Assembly: GCA_963662895.1 (NCBI GenBank)
Contig: OY759981.1
Location: 2,666,001 to 2,730,000 of the forward strand
From: GWE2-42-39 sp963662895
Lineage (GTDB): Bacteria; Bacteroidota; Bacteroidia; Bacteroidales; Prolixibacteraceae
Length of the DNA: 64,000 nucleotides
Direction: 5' to 3'
Part shown: piece after piece, positions 8,592 through 17,247 of the stretch
Position numbering within the stretch: the first letter of the stretch is position 1
How the letters are laid out: each line of letters begins with the position of its first letter
Notes under the pieces: model-generated
Databases searched by the model: none
Seen by the model: the letters and a program-made list of their open reading frames with translations, nothing else
What the model was told of the DNA's origin: nothing
Made by a program: the position numbers and the translations under genes

Positions 8592-9780
8592 TTATACCAG
8601 TTTTATTTTTACCATGCCGTAGGACTGGACAATGGCCTCCAGCAGGTCTGAATCCTCAATTCCTGTTACCTGGGAAACTGCTGTTTTTAATCCTTGATGT
8701 TGAATCAGTCCTTGCAGTTCAATGCTTTGTTTGTCATCGGGATTCCGGTAATGTAGCGCCGCACCGATGCCCAAGAAAAGGTTTTCGGTACTGAACCCGT
8801 ATTCTCTGGAAACCAGCAAAGGTCTTACCAGACGGTCGTTTGGCGAGAGTTTTCGCAACGGGTCCCGGCAAACGCGTGCCAGCTCGTCTTTCAGATTCGG
8901 ATTGCGTAGCCGATCAATAATTTTATCGATGTACTTAAAATGCGTTTCTTCGCTGAACCCGTATTTCCGGATCAGCCCCCGGCCTGCTTCCTGCATGGCA
9001 GAACGGACGATTTGGTAAATAAGCGGGTCGGCGATGCTCTGGTCAATGGTCTGATAACCTTTCAGAAAACCAAGATAGGCGGTGATGGCATGCCCTGTGT
9101 TCAGCGTGAACAGCTTGCGTTCGATGTAGGCAATCAGATTGTCGGCCAGGTTCATACCCGCTACATGGGGTACAGCCCCCCGGAAAGATTTTGCCTCCAC
9201 GTTCCACTCGAAAAAACTTTCCACCGCCACATCGGTAAAATTTTCTGTCTTTACCGGGGGGACAATCCGGTCCACCGAGCAGTCTGGGAAACCCACGTAC
9301 TGCTCCATGTATGTTCTCTCTTCCTCATCCAGGTATTTGATCACCTCGTTTTTCAGTTGCGTACTGGCCCGGATGCCGTTCTCACAGGCAATGATGTTCA
9401 GTGGAGTGCTTATCCCTTTTGTCTTTCGTAAAATGATACCTTTGGCAATTACCGGAGCTATCTGTGGTAGTATGGCCAAACCTACCGCCGTGGTAATTAA
9501 TTCGGCCGTTTGCATTTCTTCCAGAAGGTCTTCAGTATTGATATTGACACCACTTATATTAGTTACTTTCTGATCCATTGGTCTCTTTTATTGAATTAAT
9601 AAAATTACGATCTGAATTCTCATCCATTACATGGACAACATATTCTTTATCGGCATTTAGCCGGTCGATTATCTGCTGGTTGATATCTGCAAAAACAACA
9701 TGATACCCTGCCTGTTCCAGTACAAGGCCAATAAATCCGCGGCCTATATTCCCCGCTCCAAACTGTATTGCTTTTTTCAT
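8592..9780 (-). pseudogene. mtlD: Mannitol-1-phosphate 5-dehydrogenase, split by a frameshift
   Basis: MtlD oxidises mannitol-1-phosphate to fructose-6-phosphate with NAD+. The N-terminal part reads from 9780 (MKKAIQFGAGNIGRGF, a Rossmann GAGNIGRGFIG nucleotide site, then YVVHVMDEN) and stops at 9559-9561. The rest continues in the +1 frame (DQKVTNISGVNINTEDL, then LNIIACENGIRASTQLK) to 8592. The two frames overlap at 9559-9597, and removing one base in that interval would give about 390 residues, the family length (382 in E. coli), with continuous homology to MtlD across the join. An A4 run (minus strand, near 9595) and an AA at an internal ATG (9578) are possible slip points. The catalytic and C-terminal domains are otherwise intact. 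It may be a recent mutation, an assembly error or a slippage site. It sits between mtlA and ptsH. Confidence 0.88.
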
Positions 9781-9805
9781 CTTATTTTTCATTAATGTGG
9801 TTTAA

Positions 9806-11632
9806 TCACTTCTCCAGTTTTTCAAGGATGAAGTGTTTGTTGGATGTGGTGACAAGCTGCTGTAATACTGCTTCGTCATCCAGCGAGGAACTGATCCTTG
9901 CCAGGATGTCAATATGCTCATCACCTTTTCCTGCAATCCCGATGACCAGACAGGCTTTCTCATCGCCAAAACTGACACCTCTCGGGTACTGCAGAAAAAC
10001 AATCCCTGTCCTTTTAATTTTCTCTTTTGCTTCGGATGTTCCATGAGGAATAGCAATGCCCATCCCCAGGTATGTTGTCGTTATTTTCTCCCGTTCGAGC
10101 ATGTCAGAAACATAGCCCGGTTCGACATACCCGCCGGCAACCAGTAATTTACCAGCCCTGCGGATAGCATCTTCCTTTGTTTCACTTTCAAGCCCCAGTA
10201 CAATGTTTTCAAGTTTTAAAACAGAATCATTGTCTTGCCCGAATTCGGTCGGAATGTCGTTTCCCGTTACTATAATATCTGAAACGGAAGCCTCCTTTAT
10301 CCTCTCAACCAATGCGTCCAGCCTGCTGTCGCCCAGAAAATCGGTGATGACAACCAGTTCCGCGTCAGGCGCCGATTTCCGGGCCCGTGAAGCCAGGATT
10401 GACTGGCAAACCACCACATCGGTACCTGCAGGAATTTTGTCTGCCGGGCAATTAGTCACGCTGATATGAATACCCTGTTTCTGCAAACGGTTACGGAAAC
10501 GGGTAGCTCCCATGGCACTTGATCCCATTCCGGCATCACAGGCAAAAGCAATATTTCTGATCTTTTCTTTTTTCTGTGATATTTTTTTTGAATCCCCTTC
10601 TGCTGTAGTTGTGTCCTTTCCTTCCTGCCGGGCCGCTCTTTTCACAATGGGCGATGCCACCAGGAACGATACAACAGCGGCAACAACCACCCCCGACAGG
10701 GTAATCAGCATTTTACCTTTTGGAGCCATGGCCAGCACTGCAATAATACTGCCGGGCGATGCCGGGGCTACCAGGCCTCCGTCCAAAACAGAATAAACAA
10801 AAATGGCAGATGCGGACCCCAGGATAGGTGCAATAATCAATGCCGGCGTCATCATTATATATGGAAAATATATTTCGTGTATGCCTCCAAAAAAATGAAT
10901 GACAGCGGCTCCCGGGGCAGAATTTTTCATGTTCCCTTTTGAAAATAACCAGTAAGCCAGCAAAACCCCCAACCCTGAACCCGGGTTGGCCTCCAGTAAA
11001 AACATAATGGATGATCCGCTGCTTTGTGCCTGTTCAAGCCCGATCGGTGTAAAAATACCGTGATTAATGGCATTGTTCAGGAATAGTACTTTACCCGGTT
11101 CTATAAACAAAGAGATCAATGGAAGCATACCTTTCCCGATAATAAATCCCACTCCCGAACTTAATACCTCTGTCAATCCGGCCACCACAGGGCCGATGGC
11201 ATAAAAGCCCAGAATTGCAGAACACATGCCCAAAATACCCAGCGAAAAGTTACTCACCAGCATCTCGAACCCGGCAGGGACTTTCCCTTCGACAGCCCCA
11301 TCGAACTTTTTGATTATCCACCCGGCAAAAGGGCCCATTGCCATAGCCCCGATAAACATGGGAATATCGCTGCCCGCAATGACCCCTATCACGGCAATAG
11401 CACCAATCACGCCACCCCTGGCTCCCGCCACATTTTTTCCCCCGGTGTAGGCAATCAGCAGCGGCAACAGGTATTTTAGCATCGGTTCTACCAGAAGGGC
11501 CAGTTTTTCGTTAGGACACCATCCGGTAGAAATAAACAAGGCAGTAATAAAACCCCAGGCAATGAACGCCCCGATATTGGGCATTACCATCCCGCTTAAA
11601 GTTTTACCAAATCGTTGTACCTGAGCTCGCAT
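9806..11632 (-). CDS. mtlA: PTS mannitol transporter subunit IICBA
   Basis: Inner-membrane permease that imports mannitol while phosphorylating it to mannitol-1-phosphate. The 608 residues hold IIC (1-335, with the substrate motif GGIHEIYFPYI near 249-259), IIB (357-450, phospho-Cys365 in CDAGMGSSAMGA) and IIA (470-608, phospho-His531 in GIAIPHGTSEAKEKI), the same order as E. coli MtlA (637 residues). A linker rich in Lys, Thr and Ser joins IIC and IIB. It is the first gene of the operon and is followed after 25 bases by mtlD, then ptsH and ptsI. A 23-base imperfect palindrome upstream may be the control site. No MtlR-like regulator is present nearby. Confidence 0.96.
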   Translation of the reverse strand: MRAQVQRFGKTLSGMVMPNIGAFIAWGFITALFISTGWCPNEKLALLVEPMLKYLLPLLIAYTGGKNVAGARGGVIGAIAVIGVIAGSDIPMFIGAMAMGPFAGWIIKKFDGAVEGKVPAGFEMLVSNFSLGILGMCSAILGFYAIGPVVAGLTEVLSSGVGFIIGKGMLPLISLFIEPGKVLFLNNAINHGIFTPIGLEQAQSSGSSIMFLLEANPGSGLGVLLAYWLFSKGNMKNSAPGAAVIHFFGGIHEIYFPYIMMTPALIIAPILGSASAIFVYSVLDGGLVAPASPGSIIAVLAMAPKGKMLITLSGVVVAAVVSFLVASPIVKRAARQEGKDTTTAEGDSKKISQKKEKIRNIAFACDAGMGSSAMGATRFRNRLQKQGIHISVTNCPADKIPAGTDVVVCQSILASRARKSAPDAELVVITDFLGDSRLDALVERIKEASVSDIIVTGNDIPTEFGQDNDSVLKLENIVLGLESETKEDAIRRAGKLLVAGGYVEPGYVSDMLEREKITTTYLGMGIAIPHGTSEAKEKIKRTGIVFLQYPRGVSFGDEKACLVIGIAGKGDEHIDILARISSSLDDEAVLQQLVTTSNKHFILEKLEK

Positions 11633-11685
11633 ATTTTATATTTGTTATATTAATCACAAAGAAATCAGGGCATAGCTACCGCAGA

Positions 11686-11708
11686 AAAGGACAAAATTTT
11701 TATCCTTT
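11686..11708. promoter_or_regulatory. Imperfect palindrome upstream of mtlA (candidate operator)
   Basis: The sequence AAAGGA-N-AAAA-N-TTTT-N-TCCTTT forms a 23-base dyad with one mismatched pair, 54 bases before the mtlA start at 11632. Its symmetry and AT-rich centre fit a dimeric repressor or activator site. I saw no clear TAnnTTTG -7 box for mtlA in the 135-base gap, so the position relative to the transcription start is unknown. Confidence 0.3.
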
Positions 11709-11767
11709 CATTTCAATTTCAAAATTTACTACACGCCAATAAATGAATGTCTTATCCGTCCATTCGT

Positions 11768-13015
11768 TTATTCCTCCCAACTTGTCGGGAGCAAAACGGC
11801 CCGGTAAACAACAAAGGTTTTGTTATAAGCAATATAGAATTCGTCTCCGATACGAAAAATATTCTCAATCTCACCAATAATATTTGGAATAGTTGCAGTT
11901 CCCCAATATTTAGCGTCAATACTATTTACTGTTACGTAATTGGTTTTATCGTCAGAGTTATAACGGGCATCGTAGATATATTTCCCATCGCAAAAAAGCC
12001 CCTGTGTAGTGTACTGCGGGTTGCCACAGGTAAACTGAGATTGCAGATTAAACCCGGTATCGGTAATATAAAAATTAAAACCACCACCACCCCCCAGGAC
12101 ATACTGGTCCGTTTCCTCAATATAGCTGATTCCACGGCTAATTAAAGTGGTAACACGATATTCGGTCTCGGTTAACGTCTCGGGATCAATGAATGATATT
12201 CCACACCCTGAATCATGTGAAGTGTTGACAACAAGCAGACCAAGCTTCGAATTATAGGTTATATCGTTCGTATGCCCGGTATTGAGCGGTTCCGATATTT
12301 TTACCGTTTCCCAGGTTGCAATATCAATTTTTACAATCACGGCAGTATCTGTCGCCTTATTGAGAAATGCATAGTATGCATATTTACCATCCGTACCTCC
12401 TCCCTGTTGAACCGTGAAGATGCCTACCTGAGAAAGTGTTGTAACCTTTTCAATAGGGTACATTGTAAATTCTTTCCCCGACGTGATGATTTCCTCTGGT
12501 GTTGGCGTGCTGATTTTGTTGCCCGATATATATTCAAAATCATTGGAGAAGATAAGGTTTGACTTCCCGTTACTGTCCTTGATTACCTGATTGAGCAAAT
12601 ACCCCAGACCGCAATAAATCATATATTCATTGGTGCCCCCGACAAGCAATTTATTGCCGTCAACACGAACAATATATCCTTCTCTGCCCAGATTTTTAAT
12701 ATCCTCATATAGCTTAATACTTTCCTTACGGTTGGTTTCACCAATAAGAATTTCGTATGTATTTGCATCAGTATAATCTAAAGCTATATCTATCTTACAG
12801 TCGCCAATCTGGCTCAGTTTTGAGCTGAATTTTGTCGCAAATTCAATGATTGCATCATTCGTATTTTCAGAACGTACTACTTTATAGCTGCTACTACCGT
12901 TTTCGAATATAACAATGTCTTCGGACTGAGTTCCGGATGTTTCTTTTTCACAACCGGCTATTGCTACAATCGAGACAACAATAACTGCGAAAACAATTAA
13001 TAATTTGGTTTTCAT
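11768..13015 (-). CDS. Lipoprotein with GH67-N-like domain and propeller-like C-terminus, copy 1
   Basis: Function unknown. From ATG 13015 the 415-residue protein has a lipoprotein signal (MKTKLLIVF..., lipobox IAGC, cysteine near residue 21). A TTG 21 bases earlier would add seven residues, but the paralogue starts at the equivalent of 13015. Residues about 75-160 (TYEILIGETNRKES, EGYIVRVDGNKLLVGGTN, GLGYLLNQV) resemble the N-terminal carbohydrate-associated domain of family 67 glycosidases and relatives. The second half has repeated strand patterns (GKYAYYAFLNKATDTAVIVK, GLFCDGKYIYDARYN) suggestive of a beta-propeller. It is the downstream member of a tandem pair, after the SusC/D genes and before mtlA. 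It may bind or process the ligand of that uptake system; this is inference. Confidence 0.72.
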   Translation of the reverse strand: MKTKLLIVFAVIVVSIVAIAGCEKETSGTQSEDIVIFENGSSSYKVVRSENTNDAIIEFATKFSSKLSQIGDCKIDIALDYTDANTYEILIGETNRKESIKLYEDIKNLGREGYIVRVDGNKLLVGGTNEYMIYCGLGYLLNQVIKDSNGKSNLIFSNDFEYISGNKISTPTPEEIITSGKEFTMYPIEKVTTLSQVGIFTVQQGGGTDGKYAYYAFLNKATDTAVIVKIDIATWETVKISEPLNTGHTNDITYNSKLGLLVVNTSHDSGCGISFIDPETLTETEYRVTTLISRGISYIEETDQYVLGGGGGFNFYITDTGFNLQSQFTCGNPQYTTQGLFCDGKYIYDARYNSDDKTNYVTVNSIDAKYWGTATIPNIIGEIENIFRIGDEFYIAYNKTFVVYRAVLLPTSWEE

Positions 13016-13263
13016 TAAACTGTATTTAATATTCAATATAAAAAGTAATATAGAGAAGCAAAATAATAGAAACAGAGCTCAAATCTGACAATACCGGGGG
13101 AATGTCAGGAACTTCATTTTGAATTTTTACATTTTACTTACTATGACAGACACATGTTGTATTCACTGTATTCTACCTTTTACGTTTGTCCGGGTTTATG
13201 ATACGAGTGAGACAAAAATCTTGATTCATATTTGTTCGCATATTCATTCCTTTTCTTCTTGAG

Positions 13264-14505
13264 TTAATCTTTCCAACCCGTCGGTAACAAAACGGCCCGG
13301 TAAACAACAAAGGTTTTGTTATAAGCAATATAAAATTCGTTCCCGATACGAAAAATATTCTCTAACTCGCCAGTGACACCGGGAATAGTCGCAGTACCCC
13401 AATATTTAGCGTCAATACTATTTACTGTTACGTAATTGGTTTTATCGTCAGAGTTATAACGGGCATCGTAGATATATTTTCCATCGCAAAAAAGCCCCTG
13501 TGTAGTGTACTGCGGGTTGCCACAGGTAAACTGAGATTGCAGATTAAACCCGGAATCGGTAATATAAAAATCAAAAACTCCACCCAGAACATACTGATCG
13601 GTTTCCTCAATATAGCTGATTCCACGGCTACTTACAGCGTTGACGTGATATCCTGTCTCTGTTAGCGTTTCGGGGTCGATGAATGATACTCTAAACCATG
13701 AGTCATTTGAGTTATTGACAACAAGTTTACCGAGCTTCGGGTTATAGGTTATATCGTTCGTATGCCCGGTATTGAGCGGATCCGATATTTTTACCGTTTC
13801 CCTGCTAGCAATATCAATTTTTACAATCACGGCAGTGTCTGTCGCCTTATTGAGAAAAGCATAGTATGCGTATTTCCCATCCGTGCCGCCGCCCTGAAGA
13901 ACAGTGAAGGCATCTACCTGGGAAAGGGGCATAACCTTTTCAATAGGGTACATTGCAAATTCTTTCCCCGACGTGATGATTTCCTCCGGCGTTGGCATGC
14001 TGATTCCGTTGCCCGGTATGTATTCAAAATCGTTGGAGAAGATAAGGTTTGACTTCCCGTTACTGTCCTTGCTTACCTGATCGAGCAAATACCCGAGACC
14101 GCAAAAAATCATATATTCATTGGTGCCCCCGACAAGCAATTTATTACCGTCAACACGGACAATATATCCTTCTCTGCCCAGATTTTTAATATCCTCATAT
14201 AGCTTAATACTTTCCTCACGGTTGGTTTCACCAATAAGAATTTCGTATGTGTCAGCATCAACATAATCCAAAGTTATACCTATCGTGCAGTCTCCTGCTT
14301 TGCTCAGCTTTGAACTGAATTTCTCCGCGAACCCGATGATTGCATTGTTAGCTTTTTCCGAACGTACTATTTTATAGCGACTACTGCCGTCTTTAAATAT
14401 AACCGCGTCTTCGGACTGAGTTCCGGATGTTTCTTTTTCACAACTGGCTATTGTTGTAATCGAGACAACAACAGCCGCAAAAACGATTAATAATCTGGTT
14501 TTCAC
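13264..14505 (-). CDS. Lipoprotein with GH67-N-like domain and propeller-like C-terminus, copy 2
   Basis: Paralogue of the neighbouring 11768-13015 gene, 413 residues, function unknown. It starts at a GTG (14505) equivalent to the ATG of copy 1 and has the same lipoprotein signal (lipobox IASC). The domain plan is the same: an N-terminal EILIGETNREES / EGYIVRVDGNK domain and a strand-rich second half. The two copies differ in scattered residues, while nucleotides 13397-13553 match 11901-12057 at all but one position. It is separated from the metallophosphoesterase gene by 87 bases and from copy 1 by 248 bases, both in the same direction, so co-transcription with the SusC/D operon is likely. 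Confidence 0.72.
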   Translation of the reverse strand: MKTRLLIVFAAVVVSITTIASCEKETSGTQSEDAVIFKDGSSRYKIVRSEKANNAIIGFAEKFSSKLSKAGDCTIGITLDYVDADTYEILIGETNREESIKLYEDIKNLGREGYIVRVDGNKLLVGGTNEYMIFCGLGYLLDQVSKDSNGKSNLIFSNDFEYIPGNGISMPTPEEIITSGKEFAMYPIEKVMPLSQVDAFTVLQGGGTDGKYAYYAFLNKATDTAVIVKIDIASRETVKISDPLNTGHTNDITYNPKLGKLVVNNSNDSWFRVSFIDPETLTETGYHVNAVSSRGISYIEETDQYVLGGVFDFYITDSGFNLQSQFTCGNPQYTTQGLFCDGKYIYDARYNSDDKTNYVTVNSIDAKYWGTATIPGVTGELENIFRIGNEFYIAYNKTFVVYRAVLLPTGWKD

Positions 14506-14592
14506 TAAACTGTATTTTAATATTCAATATAAAAAATAATTAATGTACTCTATTCAGGACATTGCCCCCCGTTTTTTCCATTGTCATTCCAA

Positions 14593-15660
14593 TCATTTTA
14601 TAACAAATTCAAATTGGTCATATCCCTCGTTGCGCCATGCATGTTGCCGGGTGGTTGGAGATATCGCAAAGAACGGGGAGAAAGTTTTTACTTTTACGGT
14701 TTTCCCATCCGGAAGAAATTCAAGTATACGAAGCCAGCCATCTCCTCCATTTCCGGTATTTCCTCCTCCCTCTGACTGGGCATTAAAAACCATTTGGCAA
14801 ACAGGCTTTCCACTACTGTTTTTATCTATCTGAAAACCTACATTTTTCCTTCTGTCTTTTGGCGAATTGAGATGTCCTGAGATTACCATCCGTATATTAG
14901 AGGAAGGATAAACAAGTTTTTCCCAGATTGCCTGACCGTAATTTGGTTTTTCAATCTTGTATTTTTCTGTTTCAATACGCTTTCCATCCCAATTTAAATA
15001 CGAATGAGTAAGTAGAATGCATAAATGATCTTTATACTTTTTACTTTGACATAAATTCTTCGCCCAATTCAATGCTTCATCCCGTGGTGCAAATTCAAGA
15101 GATACAACCAGAATATTCAAATTCCCGTACATCTTAATTTCATAAGCGGCATTTTCAAGGGTAGGTATCCCTGATGCATTATTACAGATACCTGCTAAAC
15201 TTTTATGCCAACACAAATTACGATCAGGCGGGAAGTATTTGTTTAAATTAGTATTCCGGTTTACAATATTGACATAACCATAGTCATGATTTCCGGTACA
15301 TAATATATATGGTATTTTCCCGTCTAATCGTTCAAAAGCTCTGGATGTAGCTTTCCATTGTAATTGGCTTGATTGATCTTGTCTTTTCCAGCCTGGCACA
15401 GGCATCTCGTTTTGTGCGACCAGATCGCCGGTGCATAAAAGTGCTTTAACGTTTAACTTGTTAATATTCTCACTTACCCAGGCTGTCATTAAATCTAAGA
15501 TTGGTTGATTCCGTTCAAACTTCACATAATTCTGAATGTCAGGAAGCAAAATAATAGAAACAGAACTTGAATCAGACAATACGGGTGGAGTATAGGGTTC
15601 TTCAGCCTGAAGGAAAAATGAAGAATAAAATAATAATAAAAGGAATAATATCTTTTTCAT
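14593..15660 (-). CDS. Secreted calcineurin-like metallophosphoesterase
   Basis: A dimetal phosphohydrolase of the calcineurin-like family. The 355-residue protein begins with a Sec signal peptide (MKKILFLLLLFYSSFFLQAEE), so it should act in the periplasm or outside. Metal-ligand motifs appear in the usual order: LLPDIQNYV (variant of DxH, with Asp then Gln), CTGDLV, CTGNHDYG, LTHSYLNWDG and ISGHLN. The first motif has Gln where His is common, which still occurs in this family. It lies 88 bases after SusD. A phosphomonoesterase or diesterase serving the SusC/D substrate is plausible, but the substrate is not readable. Confidence 0.85.
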   Translation of the reverse strand: MKKILFLLLLFYSSFFLQAEEPYTPPVLSDSSSVSIILLPDIQNYVKFERNQPILDLMTAWVSENINKLNVKALLCTGDLVAQNEMPVPGWKRQDQSSQLQWKATSRAFERLDGKIPYILCTGNHDYGYVNIVNRNTNLNKYFPPDRNLCWHKSLAGICNNASGIPTLENAAYEIKMYGNLNILVVSLEFAPRDEALNWAKNLCQSKKYKDHLCILLTHSYLNWDGKRIETEKYKIEKPNYGQAIWEKLVYPSSNIRMVISGHLNSPKDRRKNVGFQIDKNSSGKPVCQMVFNAQSEGGGNTGNGGDGWLRILEFLPDGKTVKVKTFSPFFAISPTTRQHAWRNEGYDQFEFVIK

Positions 15661-15748
15661 AGGTGTTTGTTTAATATCTTTTTTTGTATTAAAAGTTGGT
15701 TACATTAACAGACCGGTATAAAATATATTTTCATCGTTACTTTTATTA

Positions 15749-17209
15749 TTATTCCCAGCCTTCAGTTTGTTCCAGATCCGGATTATCATTAATTGAGTTA
15801 TCACTTATTGGCCACAGGAGGATATTGGGGTCATCTTCACGACCAGCGAGATATGGATTCACGTCAAAAACAACTCCCAGACGAATAAAATCCCACCAAA
15901 GTCTTCCTTCAGCCGGAAATTCTTTCATTCTTTCCTTGACAAGAATATTTTTAAATTCATCTGCTGATATATCGGTTGAATAATAATTTTCAACACCATA
16001 AGCTCTTTCTACTACTTTATTGATAGAAGCTACAGCGACAGGAATATTGGTTTCTGCCTTAATTTCGGCATCCATCAAATAGGCATCCGCCAAGCGATAT
16101 ACAACCATATCTGCATCCAGTACCGACGTGCTGTTTAACCATGATCCTTTATATTTATTTGTCCAGTATAATGTTTTATTTTTGCCATCATCATAAAACG
16201 ACTGGTAATTGGTTGCCAGCCGGGTATCATTAGCAACATCCGTAAGCACCGAGATATAATCATCTGTATAAAAACACCATTGCTTATTAGGCCCCACAGC
16301 CACCGGATTGAATTGATACTCAGAAGATGCTGATGCCGTGCTCAACAGATAATCCTCAGGATACCCCCCTGTATATTCGTCCTGGGTATATTTCCATGCA
16401 TAAATAACCTCACTACCTGACTCTGTATTTACATCAAATATCGCGGAATAATTGCTTTCAAGCTCATAGGAAGTGTTTGAAAGAACTGCATCTATTGCAT
16501 CTGAAGCGGCAGAAAGATAAGAAGTTCCTCCTTCCTCTACTTTATACATCCAAAGATTGTAATCGGCTTTAAGCATGTTAATCGCAGCCGGAGAGGCAGT
16601 ACTTCTTTCAGAAATATCGGCGGGGATCAAATCTACAGCCATCTCAATATCTGACTCTACCTGTTCAAAAATTTGAGAAACAGGGGTTCTATCTGGATAA
16701 AAATCCTGGGAAGAAGACTCATAACCATCAAGCACCAACGGTGCATCCCCCCAGATACGTGCAATCCAGTAATAACAAAAGGCCCTGATAAAGTAAGCAT
16801 TAGCAAGAACTTCATTCTTATCATCTTCACTATTAAAAGAAATTCCGGGTGTGTATTTTAGTATCAGGTTCGCCATATTTATAGTGGTGTAAATATCTTT
16901 CCAATCAGCATACGTATTTGTATTATCCATAATTCCCTGATAAACCTCGTCTCTGAATGGTTTTGTTAATCCTGAAGCTCCGGAGCCCCATAAACCATCA
17001 CGATACTCTCCCCAAAAAGCCAATCCCTGATTAAATGCACTACGGCATAACTGATGTGCTCCATACATGGCTGCAGTTGCATCTCCTTCTTCTATCCACA
17101 TGGAAGAAGCAGATAATTTGCTTGTTTGGACAATGTCCAAATCATCGTGACACGAGCTAATTATAAATACACATGCACACAGTAATATAATGATTCTATT
17201 CGTTTTCAT
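15749..17209 (-). CDS. SusD/RagB family outer-membrane nutrient-binding lipoprotein
   Basis: Surface lipoprotein that caps the SusC channel and captures ligand. From ATG 17209 it has 486 residues, a lipoprotein signal (MKTNRIIILL... lipobox IISSC) followed by an Asp-rich stretch (HDDLDI) like a lipoprotein export signal. An ATG 21 bases upstream (17230) is possible. Helical TPR-like segments (NAYFIRAFCYYWIARIWGDAPLVL) and the C-terminal RMKEFPAEGRLWWDFIRLG are hallmark SusD features. It follows SusC within about 40 bases and is followed by the metallophosphoesterase. Ligand specificity is not readable; it could be a glycan or an organophosphate. Confidence 0.94.
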   Translation of the reverse strand: MKTNRIIILLCACVFIISSCHDDLDIVQTSKLSASSMWIEEGDATAAMYGAHQLCRSAFNQGLAFWGEYRDGLWGSGASGLTKPFRDEVYQGIMDNTNTYADWKDIYTTINMANLILKYTPGISFNSEDDKNEVLANAYFIRAFCYYWIARIWGDAPLVLDGYESSSQDFYPDRTPVSQIFEQVESDIEMAVDLIPADISERSTASPAAINMLKADYNLWMYKVEEGGTSYLSAASDAIDAVLSNTSYELESNYSAIFDVNTESGSEVIYAWKYTQDEYTGGYPEDYLLSTASASSEYQFNPVAVGPNKQWCFYTDDYISVLTDVANDTRLATNYQSFYDDGKNKTLYWTNKYKGSWLNSTSVLDADMVVYRLADAYLMDAEIKAETNIPVAVASINKVVERAYGVENYYSTDISADEFKNILVKERMKEFPAEGRLWWDFIRLGVVFDVNPYLAGREDDPNILLWPISDNSINDNPDLEQTEGWE

Positions 17210-17247
17210 AATCTTAAATTCAAGTTTCATTCTTATTGTTTATGTTC

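Noticed and set aside
9559..9600. Programmed ribosomal frameshift in mtlD
   Set aside because: No recognisable slippery heptamer with downstream pseudoknot, and MtlD is not known to use frameshifting; mutation or error is more likely.
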